A stretch of DNA of 64,000 bases from contig JALHOC010000006.1 in NCBI GenBank assembly GCA_022843225.1, positions 20,441-84,440 of the forward strand. Direction: 5' to 3'. The stretch is from Hyphomonadaceae bacterium (GTDB taxonomy: Bacteria > Pseudomonadota > Alphaproteobacteria > Caulobacterales > Aquidulcibacteraceae). The stretch's first letter is position 1; each line of letters opens with the position of its first letter. Shown here one piece after another: positions 36,106 to 45,614 of the stretch. The position numbers and the translations under genes are program-made. A model generated the notes under the pieces. The model had not been told where the DNA came from. It did no database searches and worked only from the letters and a program-made list of their open reading frames with translations.

Positions 36106-37374
36106 ATGTATCTGCGCCAGTACGCCGCTTTGCTCGGTGTTGTCGTCCTATCGGCGTGCGCAACCATTCGACCGTCAGACACACAGCCGTTGCTCACCTC
36201 GGCCACGGCGCTGCGCGCCAATCTTCACAACGAGGCCGCAGCCGTGGACGCCGCCTATCAGACGATTTCCGACGCGACGGATGCGGTCTGCGCTCATCCG
36301 AGGATTGGCCAGGAATTCGCCACCTGGTGTCAAGAGTGGAAGCCGCCCGCTTCCGGCGCCGCGCCCGGCGCGCAGCGCACCGAGGCTGACGTCGCCCGCA
36401 AAGGTCTTGCCTCAGCGGCGGACGCTGGGATGGACCGCGTCCTCGCATACATTCGCGCCGTGCACGCTATGGCCGAGGCGGGCGAGCGCAACGTTGCGGC
36501 CGCGGACTCGGTGAACCAGCGCCTCGGCGCGCTCTCAGGCTTGCTTGGCGCGGCTGATGGGCCGTTGTCTTTCGTGGGCGGAGAAGCGTTTGGAGCAGCC
36601 CTGAAAGCACTCGCCCAAGCAAACACAGCCTACCAAGTGCGAAGAACATTGCGAGCGGCGACCACTGAGGCGCAATTCACTTTAGATCTCTACGCGCTCG
36701 CCATGCGCAATGCTCTGGCAGCCTGCGATGTGGTGCCCCCGCCTGCGCTGCTTTCCCGTGTTAGGGACGCGCTGCCTACGCGCATGGCAGGTGTCGAAAA
36801 TCGCGACGCGCTGATCGCAGATGCGCGAAGAGCGCTCGACAATGTGAGCCCAGGAAACATCGGCACCTCGGCAGATCCGTGCAGCCAGTCAACGTATGAC
36901 GAGGTTGTCGCGCGTGAAGGCGACGCGCTTTTGGTCGCCGAGCAGTTTCGCACAAGCTTTAGCTTCATGGCGCTACAAGGCCTCCATGATCAAATGGACG
37001 CCCATGCCAACAGCTTGGACGACATTCTTGCAGATCTTGATCGGGCCGGCGCGTTTCGCGGAGGCTCTAGGAGCGCCCAACAGCAAGAGCAGATCGATTC
37101 CCTACTAACACGTCTTCGCGCACTCACCGCGGCGCAGGCCGCGATCGAACCCTTCAGACCCCAAATCAACACGCTGACGGAGCGCGAAATGGCCGCGCGG
37201 CGGTTCACGCGCGATCGGCGGGAGGGCGCCACCCGGCTCGCGCGCGCGTTCTTTGCCCTCGCGCAGGAACACCGTGCCTTTGCAGAGGTCGTCGAGGAGC
37301 GCCGCGGCTTTGATCTCTCATCCTTGTTGGGCGCCAAGCCGGCGTCCAGCGCCGAACCAACGGAGGCAAATTAG
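36106..37374 (+). CDS. Lipoprotein of unknown function
   Basis: 422 aa. MYLRQYAALLGVVVLSAC is a lipoprotein signal. The mature protein is strongly helical, with Cys residues spread along it (CAHPRIGQEFATWC, AACDVV, ADPCSQSTYD) that could form disulfides. GGGAGGGCGAG precedes the ATG. It is 2 nt from the next gene, the first of a lipoprotein/soluble/membrane trio. No family recognised. Confidence 0.7.
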   Translation: MYLRQYAALLGVVVLSACATIRPSDTQPLLTSATALRANLHNEAAAVDAAYQTISDATDAVCAHPRIGQEFATWCQEWKPPASGAAPGAQRTEADVARKGLASAADAGMDRVLAYIRAVHAMAEAGERNVAAADSVNQRLGALSGLLGAADGPLSFVGGEAFGAALKALAQANTAYQVRRTLRAATTEAQFTLDLYALAMRNALAACDVVPPPALLSRVRDALPTRMAGVENRDALIADARRALDNVSPGNIGTSADPCSQSTYDEVVAREGDALLVAEQFRTSFSFMALQGLHDQMDAHANSLDDILADLDRAGAFRGGSRSAQQQEQIDSLLTRLRALTAAQAAIEPFRPQINTLTEREMAARRFTRDRREGATRLARAFFALAQEHRAFAEVVEERRGFDLSSLLGAKPASSAEPTEAN

Positions 37375-37376
37375 CC

Positions 37377-37913
37377 ATGCCCGTTCTGACTGAGCGCGAA
37401 ATTATCCGCATTGACCTTGAAGGTCGTCTTCAGAGTATCAAGGCTAAGGCCATTGAGCGCAAAACAGCCGCGCCTACATCCGAGACCTCTTCCACGTCTC
37501 TCATCCGCGATCAATTGGTCGAGCTCATCGCCGACGCGCGCGCCGATCGCATTGCCGATGTCGGCACCCGCGCAAGCGCGTTTCTGCTCGTCCTCGAAGC
37601 GATACGGTTGAAATCCGACTTGACCACATTGCGAGCAGAATTCGCCGAGGCCGCCACTGTGTCAGCCGGCATAAGCAAAGCAAAAGAGATCGCGACCGAC
37701 GGCGTCAGCGGTCTCGTCTTCTTGGAGATCGACAAGGGGCTCGCAAAACTCTTCGACGCGCTTGGCAGCTTAAAGGCCGGACTGGACGCATTGGCGGCAG
37801 TCGGCGTCGGCGGCGAAGACTTTGAGAAGGCGCGCGTGGCGCTCGACAAGGCGATCAAGGCTGCCGAAGTGAAGGCCCAGGAGAAAAACAAGGATAAGTC
37901 CAAAGAGAAGTGA
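37377..37913 (+). CDS. Hypothetical helical soluble protein
   Basis: 178 aa, MPVLTEREIIRIDLEGRLQSIKAKAIERK, entirely helical in appearance with a Lys-rich tail (KAQEKNKDKSKEK). It overlaps the next gene by 4 nt. No signal peptide or membrane segment. Possibly a cytoplasmic partner of the membrane protein that follows. Confidence 0.65.
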   Translation: MPVLTEREIIRIDLEGRLQSIKAKAIERKTAAPTSETSSTSLIRDQLVELIADARADRIADVGTRASAFLLVLEAIRLKSDLTTLRAEFAEAATVSAGISKAKEIATDGVSGLVFLEIDKGLAKLFDALGSLKAGLDALAAVGVGGEDFEKARVALDKAIKAAEVKAQEKNKDKSKEK

Positions 37914-38869
37914 ACGACCTAATCGCCGGGAGCTTTGCGATGACCGATACGGCTGCGTCCAACAAAGATCCGCGTGGCGCAATGGCGCTCTATCAGGTCT
38001 ACCGCGCGGGATTGAGGGTTCTGCACGACACTGAAGGCGTCGGCGCCAATGGCGCCTCGAAAGACGCCAAGGTCGTCGAGTTGCTCGACAAGACGCCGGA
38101 GCAATGGGTCAATCTCTACGAAGCCGAGCAACGGCTTGTTGCGGGCCTTTCCGACACCCGCGTCGTCGCCGAAGCCATCCGCCGCTTCGTCGAAGCCGAC
38201 AAACTCGGCGTAAAGACAGCAACTGACCTCAAGATCGCTTTCAACGACACCAATGCCGATGCCGCAAAGCGCAAGGCCGTGCTCGCCACTTTGCTCGATG
38301 ATCTTCATTTCCGCTATGAGAAGCGGCGGCTTGACCGCATCGCATTGCAGGATGCAACGCTCCGCATCAATTGGACTGGGGTTATCCTCTTAGCGTTCGT
38401 GGCTCTTCCCACAATCTACGTCATTCTCTTCAACCTGCCGCAGACGGCGGCGATCTATCACCAAGTGTGGGTCGTCTATTTCGGACTGCTGGGCGCCTAT
38501 TTTTCGCGATCGATCCATTTCGCGGCCAACGCGAGTACGCTCGATTATGATGCGTCGGTCACGGAATTCTCTTGGTGGGCCATCTGCCGCCGCTTGTTGG
38601 CCGGGGCGATCGGTGCGCTCGTGCTTTATTGTCTGGTGCGCGGCAATCTCGTCGGCGGCGATCTCTTCCCCGAACACGACTTCACCGAGCTTATGAAGAA
38701 CGCCACGCTTTACGCAGGGCCGCGCAACGCTCAGCAATTGCCTTTGCCAACCGAGAACTTCGCCAAGCTCTTGGTGTGGTCAACGATAGCCGGCTTTTCC
38801 GAACGCCTCATCCCAGATCAATTCGCGGCGCTTGAGAAGAAAGTGAACGATCGCGCCAACCAGGCCTGA
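37910..38869 (+). CDS. Membrane protein with AGFSERLIP motif
   Basis: About 319 aa; the first residues before MTDTAASNKDPRG may not be translated. There is a cytoplasmic helical N-terminus. Three membrane segments follow (NWTGVILLAFVALPTIYVILFNL, WVVYFGLLGAYFSRSI and LLAGAIGALVLYCLVRG). The C-terminus has LLVWSTIAGFSERLIPDQF, a motif I associate with a poorly characterised bacterial membrane family. It completes the trio and converges on the metallo-beta-lactamase operon. Confidence 0.68.
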   Translation: MNDLIAGSFAMTDTAASNKDPRGAMALYQVYRAGLRVLHDTEGVGANGASKDAKVVELLDKTPEQWVNLYEAEQRLVAGLSDTRVVAEAIRRFVEADKLGVKTATDLKIAFNDTNADAAKRKAVLATLLDDLHFRYEKRRLDRIALQDATLRINWTGVILLAFVALPTIYVILFNLPQTAAIYHQVWVVYFGLLGAYFSRSIHFAANASTLDYDASVTEFSWWAICRRLLAGAIGALVLYCLVRGNLVGGDLFPEHDFTELMKNATLYAGPRNAQQLPLPTENFAKLLVWSTIAGFSERLIPDQFAALEKKVNDRANQA

Positions 38870-38894
38870 ACGCTGACCGCCTGTTTGCGGACGA

Positions 38895-40202
38895 TTATTG
38901 AACGATGGGCAATTGGCACGTCCCCCCGCATGGCGGCGTGCCGGAGATCGGCCCATGAATTCCTGGCGCTGCGACCAGAATGTGGCCCAGATCACCCAAT
39001 GGGTGTGGCTGGCGATGTGTGGTGTCGCGCAGATTCGCGGGCGACCAACCAGCGCTCCAATGCGCACTCAGCGCGCTGCGTTTGGGATGATCGTAGGAAT
39101 TGCCGGCGCCATAGGAGAGATACCACGGCGCATTCGGTGAGGCTGGCGCCAGAGGCGGACTTCCGCCTGACAAGCCGCCGTGGTGGGAAACCACCAACGC
39201 ATCGGCGCGCGCGCCGGCGAATGATTGGGGAAGCGCGGAATAAGCGCAATCGCCGGTGAAAAAGACCCCGTCATGTGTGCACCAATCGGGCCTGTAGCGC
39301 ATAGCAAGCCCAGAATCATTGCGCGAGGCGCCCTGGCATTTGGCGATCTCGATCGCGTTGTATGTGATCGACGTCTTGGAATCGTCCCAAAACTCAACCC
39401 GCGCGCCGCCCGCGATCAGTCGCATCAAGAACGCTTTGTGCACCGGCCCAATCTTCTGGCGCGGTACGATCCAAGTCGTCCCTTCAAGATTGGCGGCAAG
39501 TGCTGCGCCTTGCGAGCGCATAGCGCTCGACCAATGATCCCAATCCCAATGCGACATGATAATCGTCGGCTTTCGCGTCATGCACAGATGCCGCAGCGCG
39601 TCGGGATAAGTCCGCGTGTTTTGCAGCACGCCGCCGCCGAAGTCGAAATAGAGGCAGGGGTTGGCGCTCGCCTCCAAGATAGCGCTGCAGCTGCCCTGCC
39701 CCACATCATAGATCGCGGCCATGTCGGCGTGTGCGTCCGTTCTGGCAAGCGCCTCTTCGATGCGATGCTCTGAAGCCGACGGGAAGGCGTCTTCGGGCGG
39801 CGACGCCAGAATGCGTCGCCCAGTCCCAGCATCAACAGGAACCGCATGGGCGACGCCGCGCAGCGCCGCTGCGCCGAAGAGATTAAAGTATTGCCTCAGT
39901 GCGACATCGCGCAGCGCATCATCGAATCGAATATCGAGCACGACGCCTTCGGGCGCGGTGGCCAGCAAATGCGGATCGCCCTGCCGTGCTTCATATTCCA
40001 GCACCGACAAAGGCATGCCTTCGGGCGCGGACCAAGCATATCCATAGGCTTGTTCGAGAACGAACTCGGCGTCGATCGCCTCAAAATGACGGAGCGCTGG
40101 CCCTTCATCCGGCCGCTCCTCGCCGGCCAGCACTGCAAGGACGCGCCGCGGAGGACGCTCCTCCCATCCGCGCTCGGGATCGAAGTCGAAGAAGTCACGC
40201 AT
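38895..40202 (-). CDS. Metallo-beta-lactamase-fold hydrolase, variant zinc site
   Basis: 435 aa. Residues 1-160 form an unrecognised N-terminal domain. The MBL core contains IIMSHWDWDHWSSAMRS near residue 216, a HxxxDH-type site with Ser in place of the first His. Later come FFTGDCAYS and DALVVSHHGG. The pattern is closest to ComEC/Rec2-type MBL domains. It is the third main gene of the S8/MBL operon, 20 nt after its neighbour, with GGTGAGG as ribosome site. Confidence 0.8.
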   Translation of the reverse strand: MRDFFDFDPERGWEERPPRRVLAVLAGEERPDEGPALRHFEAIDAEFVLEQAYGYAWSAPEGMPLSVLEYEARQGDPHLLATAPEGVVLDIRFDDALRDVALRQYFNLFGAAALRGVAHAVPVDAGTGRRILASPPEDAFPSASEHRIEEALARTDAHADMAAIYDVGQGSCSAILEASANPCLYFDFGGGVLQNTRTYPDALRHLCMTRKPTIIMSHWDWDHWSSAMRSQGAALAANLEGTTWIVPRQKIGPVHKAFLMRLIAGGARVEFWDDSKTSITYNAIEIAKCQGASRNDSGLAMRYRPDWCTHDGVFFTGDCAYSALPQSFAGARADALVVSHHGGLSGGSPPLAPASPNAPWYLSYGAGNSYDHPKRSALSAHWSAGWSPANLRDTTHRQPHPLGDLGHILVAAPGIHGPISGTPPCGGTCQLPIVQ

Positions 40203-40222
40203 CGGCCCTCACCGGAGTTGGC

Positions 40223-41698
40223 TTAGATCGGAATATCCCACCAGAGTCCGTTGGGGTCAGCGACGACACCGGAGCCGCGCGGCGCTTCTTCGTCGGTTCT
40301 GAGCACGAACTTCGAGGCGCGATTTTCGAGGTCTTCGAGAAGACTCGGCAACGGCATCTTCCCCCACTTCTTCTTCATCGCCATCGCCTTATCGACCGGC
40401 AGCAACGCGATTTCGAGATTTTGCATCATCTCCAATCCGCGTTCGCGCAATGTCGCATTGTGACTGCCGTGGTGACCGACTTTGTAGAGAATTGTCCGTT
40501 CGATGAGTGAGGGTCCGGTCACTTTGTCATCGTCATCGATTTCCCATTCCAAATCATGCCAACTGAGCCAATTGCCGACCTGCGCATCGGCTGCGAACAA
40601 CAGCACATCGCCGTCGTCGAGCTCGATGGCGATCGCAAGGCTCGTATTGTTGGTTGCGGAATCGAGCTTCAGCGCCATTTCAGGCGAGGCTTCGAGCCAA
40701 GCGCTGTCAATGCGCCGGCGCGCATTGTCGAAGCGATCAAGCACTTCGCCGCAGATCTGCTCAGGCGTTGGAGGCGGTGACGCTTCCCAATAGCGGCGCT
40801 GGAAGAAAGGTTCGCCGCGCGAAGCGTCCAACGCCAGAGCATATCGATCGTCGAAGGGCTGAAAGCCCCCGCCCGCGCCGGTCTCAAACGCCGCGGCAAA
40901 GGTGGCGTTGCGCGCAATCTCATAGGTCTCCGGATTGCTCTTTGATGGCGCGTAGCGGCGGATCATCGCTGTGTCGATAGGCGGTCCCAACGTGAAAATA
41001 CGCGCCTTCGTACCCTCGGGCGTGGTCGGCGCGTCGGTTGGCTTCTTGTAATGCAAATTCTTCGACTTCTTGCGCACGGCGTCGAGCGCATCCGCCGTCG
41101 AGCCAGCCGCGCCAAAGAAGCTCAACAATTCCTGCACCTCTTCGGCGCGCTCGCCATCGCCGGCGAGGCGGAGCCTTGGCTCGGCAAGACGAAGTGCTGC
41201 GACCAGCGCCTGGCGCTCCTTGACGAGGCTCCGCGCCTTGGCGTCGCGCGGGTTCTCGGTCCAGCCAAGCCAAACCTCCGCGACGTCGATTTGTCCAAAC
41301 TCGTCAGCTGCCTGCACAAAGCCGGACAAATGATCGTAGTGCTCGTGCGTGCCAATCAAGAGATCGATCACGCCGCCAGTCGCCTCAGCGATGTCCGCCA
41401 TGATCGCTTGCATCCGCGCCTTGGCGTCGCTTGTCCCAAGGATCACACCGCAATCGATAAGGATTTTGTAGTCGCCGCCGTCCTCCTTCGGCAAAAAAAC
41501 CAGGAAGCAATCGCCGAGACCTGGCCGATACATGCGCACGCGCGCACGCGCGCCGCCGGCGGCGCCGCGTGCGCGGCGTGCCGAAGGGCGCGATCGGTTA
41601 TTGGCGACTTTGGCTTTGGGCGCGCGCTTGGCCGCCTTGGCCGTCTTTGCGCTCTTTCTGGTCTTGCTTTTGGCTTTGGCTTTCTTGGCCATCTTCAT
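40223..41698 (-). CDS. Metallo-beta-lactamase-fold hydrolase with basic N-terminal tail
   Basis: About 491 aa from MKMAKKAKAKSKTRK. The first ~55 residues are Lys/Arg/Ala-rich and disordered, suggesting nucleic-acid or acidic-surface binding. The MBL core follows: YRPGLGDCFLVFLPKEDGGDYKILIDCG, IGTHEHYDHLSG near residue 116 (complete HxHxDH), LLFAADAQ and YKVGHHGSHN. ATG 41698 overlaps the protease stop (ATGA) behind GGGAGG, so I prefer it to 41713. A ComEC-like MBL is the best family guess. Confidence 0.83.
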   Translation of the reverse strand: MKMAKKAKAKSKTRKSAKTAKAAKRAPKAKVANNRSRPSARRARGAAGGARARVRMYRPGLGDCFLVFLPKEDGGDYKILIDCGVILGTSDAKARMQAIMADIAEATGGVIDLLIGTHEHYDHLSGFVQAADEFGQIDVAEVWLGWTENPRDAKARSLVKERQALVAALRLAEPRLRLAGDGERAEEVQELLSFFGAAGSTADALDAVRKKSKNLHYKKPTDAPTTPEGTKARIFTLGPPIDTAMIRRYAPSKSNPETYEIARNATFAAAFETGAGGGFQPFDDRYALALDASRGEPFFQRRYWEASPPPTPEQICGEVLDRFDNARRRIDSAWLEASPEMALKLDSATNNTSLAIAIELDDGDVLLFAADAQVGNWLSWHDLEWEIDDDDKVTGPSLIERTILYKVGHHGSHNATLRERGLEMMQNLEIALLPVDKAMAMKKKWGKMPLPSLLEDLENRASKFVLRTDEEAPRGSGVVADPNGLWWDIPI

Positions 41699-44600
41699 CC
41701 CTCCCGATGGCAAAGCGCAAACGGTTCGTCACGTTCACGGGGCCGGGGCGTGTAGGGCGAGAGCGGATCACCCGCTTCACTCTCGATCCGCATGGCGGTC
41801 TCTGTGTCGGCAATACGCTGGGGATTGGCGACGCGCTTGCGCACCACGTAGCGCAATTGACCGTCCTGACCGATCAGGATCGTGCAGCCGCCACGATGCT
41901 TGACGCTCTTATCATCATCGGGCGTCCACGATTGTGTGATCTCCACGACCAGATCGACCCGAGATTGCCCGTCAGGTCCAACTTTTCGCGACGGCCGCAG
42001 CGAATGCACTTCGATGGCTGAGAGTTTGCCTTTGCGGCCGTTCACGGCCCACACTCTGCGAGCGTGTTCGCGGTTGAGGCCCAGGCAGCGAATCTGATCT
42101 TCGCTGACACGGCTCTTGTCCATCAGCCATTTGTGGAAGATCGCTGCGTTCGAGCGCGACGCCATGAAGGCCTCAAGCCGATCCGCCCCGATGCCCCAGG
42201 TGAGTTTGATATGGGGCAACAGTTCCGTTCGGATCTGGGCGGGATCAAAAGCCACGTCCGGCCCTTGCCAGCAGACGCTCTCGATCGAGAGATTGCGAAC
42301 GCCCGCAGGATAGATGCCGCGACTACGGCAGGCATCGATGAAGGCCACGCGGTAGGTGCGCCGATCGTCAGGCACCACGTCTCTGTCCGCCGTGATGAGC
42401 GCCCGCAGATATTCACCAAAGCTCAGATCAACGGGGGGACAATAATCGAGCGCGCGTATACAGATATTGAGAATCTGGCCCGCGATCTTCGCGGCTTCCC
42501 CTGCCAGGACATTGACGAGGTCCGCAGGGATCGCGCCGGGTGGCAACACGCCCGTGCCATTGGTGGCAAGGCGCATATATTCCGCGACACGCTTCTCGTA
42601 GATCTTGATGTAGGCGTCGAAGATAGCGCTCACGAGTACGGCGCCGCGTTTATGCGAGCCCGTGGCGTTGGCGTAATCGTTGCGGCTGACAGGATTTGCG
42701 CGCCACACGCCCTCGGCGTCATATTCGCCAATGGCCGAACGGAGCGCTCCGTAACGGCCAATCCCTTGCCCGAACTGAACCGCAAGGCGCCCAAGGTCGC
42801 TTGCGGCGCGGAGATCGCCGCGTGTCTTGGCGACAGCGGCGCGCACCGCCTCTGGCATGGAAAAATGCTGGAACAGCGCAACGATGTCCGCGAACGCTTC
42901 ATGAAAGGCGAGGACGTCCGGATTGGTCGCTTCCCGGAAGCGGCTGTGCAGACCATCAAGTAGAGCGTGCGTGGTCTCATGGGCGATGATGTCGTGCGAG
43001 AGGCAGGTGAAGACGGTCCCGCCTGGCATATTGTCGCCGACATCGTCGCCTTGCGCTGAGAAATAGCCAAACAGCAACGATTTCCGCGCCGGACTATAAT
43101 AGGCGTTCTGTTCGCGCAACGCGTGCGGATAGACGCGCAGGCGCCGCACGAACGCCGTCGTGTTGGACTGGCGATCGAACTCAGACGCCCAGAGCGCGCT
43201 TCGACCGAGCGCCTTCTCGAAATGGCCGATCGTCTTCATCGCCACCGCATAGACCATCTGCTGATGGAAATGCGGATCGGCCTCGCTGGGAGCGAGACCA
43301 TTCTGCACCAAGAGGTGCGGATGGTTGAGATCGACCGGCGGATAGACGCGTCCGCTCGCCGGATCGACATCCACCACTTCCAGATACTCGCCGACGGGGC
43401 CAGGTTCGAGGCTGGGCTCCCACGGGACCTGCACGAGCGCTTCATTCGTCGCCAAAGTTTCGAGCTTGGTTCCAGCCAACGGATCACGTGCAAACACACG
43501 CAAACTGCGCATGTGTGGCGCAGGCGGCGCGCGCTCCAAGGCTGGCGGACGGGCGACGACATCCATCCGCGACCCCGGCGCCGCTTGACTTGTCTTGAGC
43601 GCACTTGCAGCGCCCTGCGCAGGCGCGCCATGCCCCAGAGCATTCTCAAGACGCGCACGCAGCGCGCGCGAGGCACGCGGCTGCGCCAACAACCATTCAG
43701 CGACCCGCCGCGCTTGCCCAGGCGTCAGATCATCGCCTGCCGGATCCTCCACGCCGATTTCATCGGTGGCGCCAACGCTCGCCAATTGCAGCGCCTCAAG
43801 CTCAAGCATCTCCTGGCGAGGGTCATCGCCAGCGATTCCCAAACCAGTGAGCACACGCAACGCCGCGAATGAAACAGTGTCGCGCTCCTCTTGGGCAAGA
43901 GCGGACGCCGCCGCCGGCTTTTGCGCGAGCGCACGCGCTGCGCGCAACATTCCGCGGCCCAGGCGCTTCGCATCGAAGCTCCCACCATGTTCGGAGGTCT
44001 CGAACAGAGCTTGGCGCACCGCTTCCACCCGCATCCAGGCTTCGGGAAGAGCCGCGAGTTGCGTTTCGTACTTGGCCATATAGAGCGCCGCGGCCGCCGC
44101 AATTTGCGGTGTGGCCGAAGAGGTGCCCGCGCCATCAAGGTCGATTGTGCTGGCGCAGCCGATGCGCGCCCAAGGAAGATTGGGCGTATAGGCGGCCATC
44201 GCCGTCTTCATCTTCTTCGACGGACCGTAATTGCCCGCCATCATGGTGAGCGGCAGGTCTGCATAGGCGCGACCGTCCGCCATCACGCCGCAAGCAGCGA
44301 CGACACGGCGGAAACGCGCTGGATAGACAATATTCCGCGTTGGCAGATTGCCGTAATTATTGCCCGCCGCTGTGACGATGAAGACGCCCTGCTCATAAAG
44401 CGCGTTGATCGCTTCGGCCCAGGCTTTGGATGCAAGCCCACCCATGCTCATGGTGATGACGTGAACCGGCGTCGCGCCAGCGACGTTCAACGCGTGCACA
44501 TAATTAAGCGCCTTCGCGATCGCGCTATTCTTGAATAAGACCACCGCGTCGGCGACACGCAGCGGCACGACATGCACGCCGGGCGCCCCCCCTAGATCAC

Positions 44601-45255
44601 CTGCACCTGGCCATTTGCCGGCCAGAATGCCGATTGTGCCGGTGCCATGGCCCAAATTGGCGAGAAGACCGTCCTTTCGATCGGTGACATCGCCTTCTGG
44701 CTGATCGTCGAGAAAGTTTCGCGCCAGCGTGAGATCGAGCAACGCAGGCAAGCTCGCGTGCTCTAGATCAAGCCCGGTATCAAGCTGCGCGATGCGGACC
44801 TTGGCCTGGGTCGTGCGCGACAGTGCGCGCGCGCTCGCGAGATCGGTGTACGCGGCGGAAGTGAACCAATTGGCGTCGCCGCCGTTTGGATATCGGGAAT
44901 CGAACGGATCGTGTTGGGCGCAGTCCTTCGCCAACGAGAAGCCGCTTTCCAGCGATTCTCCTGTAATCCATTGCTGGTCGAGATCGGGTTCGACAAAGCT
45001 CGGACGCTCCGTTCCGGCGACGCCAAACCCTTCGGTGGTCAAAGCGTGCGCAATGTCCCAGAGCTCGCCGACACTGCGCTCCCCGTCGAGTTCCAATCGG
45101 CTCCATGCCTCTCGCCGCGTCTTCGGTTCGATGCTGGGCATGAGCCGCTCGCTCGACACCTCGGCGCTGTGTGCGCCGAACGATACGCGTCCCGCCAATG
45201 TCGGTGATTTCGACTTCACCAAGAACGCCGCGTGACGCCCGCGTTGATCGGCCAT
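41695..45255 (-). CDS. Fusion of S8 subtilisin-like and HExxH (M4-like) peptidases
   Basis: 1186 aa. The S8 domain has Asp in RIAQLDTGLD near 158, His in NLGHGTGTIGILAG near 202 and Ser in GAGTSSATPQIAAAAALY near 377. An Ala-rich linker leads to a second protease. There SHDIIAHETTHALLDGLHSRF near 757 is HExxH, and LAFHEAFADIVALFQHF supplies the downstream Glu of the thermolysin-type (gluzincin) site. No signal peptide is visible. Two proteases in one chain is unusual. The following MBL gene is coupled by ATGA. Substrates are unknown. Confidence 0.88.
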   Translation of the reverse strand: MADQRGRHAAFLVKSKSPTLAGRVSFGAHSAEVSSERLMPSIEPKTRREAWSRLELDGERSVGELWDIAHALTTEGFGVAGTERPSFVEPDLDQQWITGESLESGFSLAKDCAQHDPFDSRYPNGGDANWFTSAAYTDLASARALSRTTQAKVRIAQLDTGLDLEHASLPALLDLTLARNFLDDQPEGDVTDRKDGLLANLGHGTGTIGILAGKWPGAGDLGGAPGVHVVPLRVADAVVLFKNSAIAKALNYVHALNVAGATPVHVITMSMGGLASKAWAEAINALYEQGVFIVTAAGNNYGNLPTRNIVYPARFRRVVAACGVMADGRAYADLPLTMMAGNYGPSKKMKTAMAAYTPNLPWARIGCASTIDLDGAGTSSATPQIAAAAALYMAKYETQLAALPEAWMRVEAVRQALFETSEHGGSFDAKRLGRGMLRAARALAQKPAAASALAQEERDTVSFAALRVLTGLGIAGDDPRQEMLELEALQLASVGATDEIGVEDPAGDDLTPGQARRVAEWLLAQPRASRALRARLENALGHGAPAQGAASALKTSQAAPGSRMDVVARPPALERAPPAPHMRSLRVFARDPLAGTKLETLATNEALVQVPWEPSLEPGPVGEYLEVVDVDPASGRVYPPVDLNHPHLLVQNGLAPSEADPHFHQQMVYAVAMKTIGHFEKALGRSALWASEFDRQSNTTAFVRRLRVYPHALREQNAYYSPARKSLLFGYFSAQGDDVGDNMPGGTVFTCLSHDIIAHETTHALLDGLHSRFREATNPDVLAFHEAFADIVALFQHFSMPEAVRAAVAKTRGDLRAASDLGRLAVQFGQGIGRYGALRSAIGEYDAEGVWRANPVSRNDYANATGSHKRGAVLVSAIFDAYIKIYEKRVAEYMRLATNGTGVLPPGAIPADLVNVLAGEAAKIAGQILNICIRALDYCPPVDLSFGEYLRALITADRDVVPDDRRTYRVAFIDACRSRGIYPAGVRNLSIESVCWQGPDVAFDPAQIRTELLPHIKLTWGIGADRLEAFMASRSNAAIFHKWLMDKSRVSEDQIRCLGLNREHARRVWAVNGRKGKLSAIEVHSLRPSRKVGPDGQSRVDLVVEITQSWTPDDDKSVKHRGGCTILIGQDGQLRYVVRKRVANPQRIADTETAMRIESEAGDPLSPYTPRPRERDEPFALCHREG

Positions 45256-45264
45256 CGCCCGCTC

Positions 45265-45381
45265 CTACACAAAACTATCGCTGGCTTGGGTGAAGCGCTT
45301 GGCGCGCGGCGCGATGAGAAGCGCATCTTCCGGTTTGGAGATGACGTTCTTGTTCGCCTCGACGAATGACACGCGACGCAT
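45265..45381 (-). CDS. Possible 38-aa leader peptide of protease operon
   Basis: MRRVSFVEANKNVISKPEDALLIAPRAKRFTQASDSFV. Its TAG stop forms part of the AGGAG ribosome site of the S8/M4 gene, 9 nt before that start, which favours translational coupling. Its own ribosome site is weak. The track shows a longer 83-aa version from 45516. It might be a substrate, an inhibitor or just a leader. Confidence 0.42.
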   Translation of the reverse strand: MRRVSFVEANKNVISKPEDALLIAPRAKRFTQASDSFV

Positions 45382-45614
45382 GGTCGGGCCCGCCCGCAGC
45401 CTCGCGCCCACTATAGGACGCGCACGCGCCCGGGCAATACCCCTGGTTGTAGGCCGCTGAACGCTGTTTCCCCAAAGAGGCGACCGCGCGTCTTCATCGG
45501 CTGGCGCCGCTCGCATCCCCTCCTTGAACGGCCGCCGGCGCGCCTGCGGGGTTTTGGCGGCTCGACGGTCTTTCTCCCTGCGACGGCGCGATCAGACGCC
45601 GAAAGGGGAGTATA

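Noticed and set aside
42064-42963. 299-aa plus-strand ORF antisense to the S8/M4 gene
   Set aside because: It lies entirely over the metallopeptidase domain with intact HExxH on the other strand.
38895-45255. Identification as a type I AVAST system
   Set aside because: MBL and protease parts are present, but no STAND NTPase lies nearby, and the protease is an S8-M4 fusion. Kept only as a compositional resemblance.
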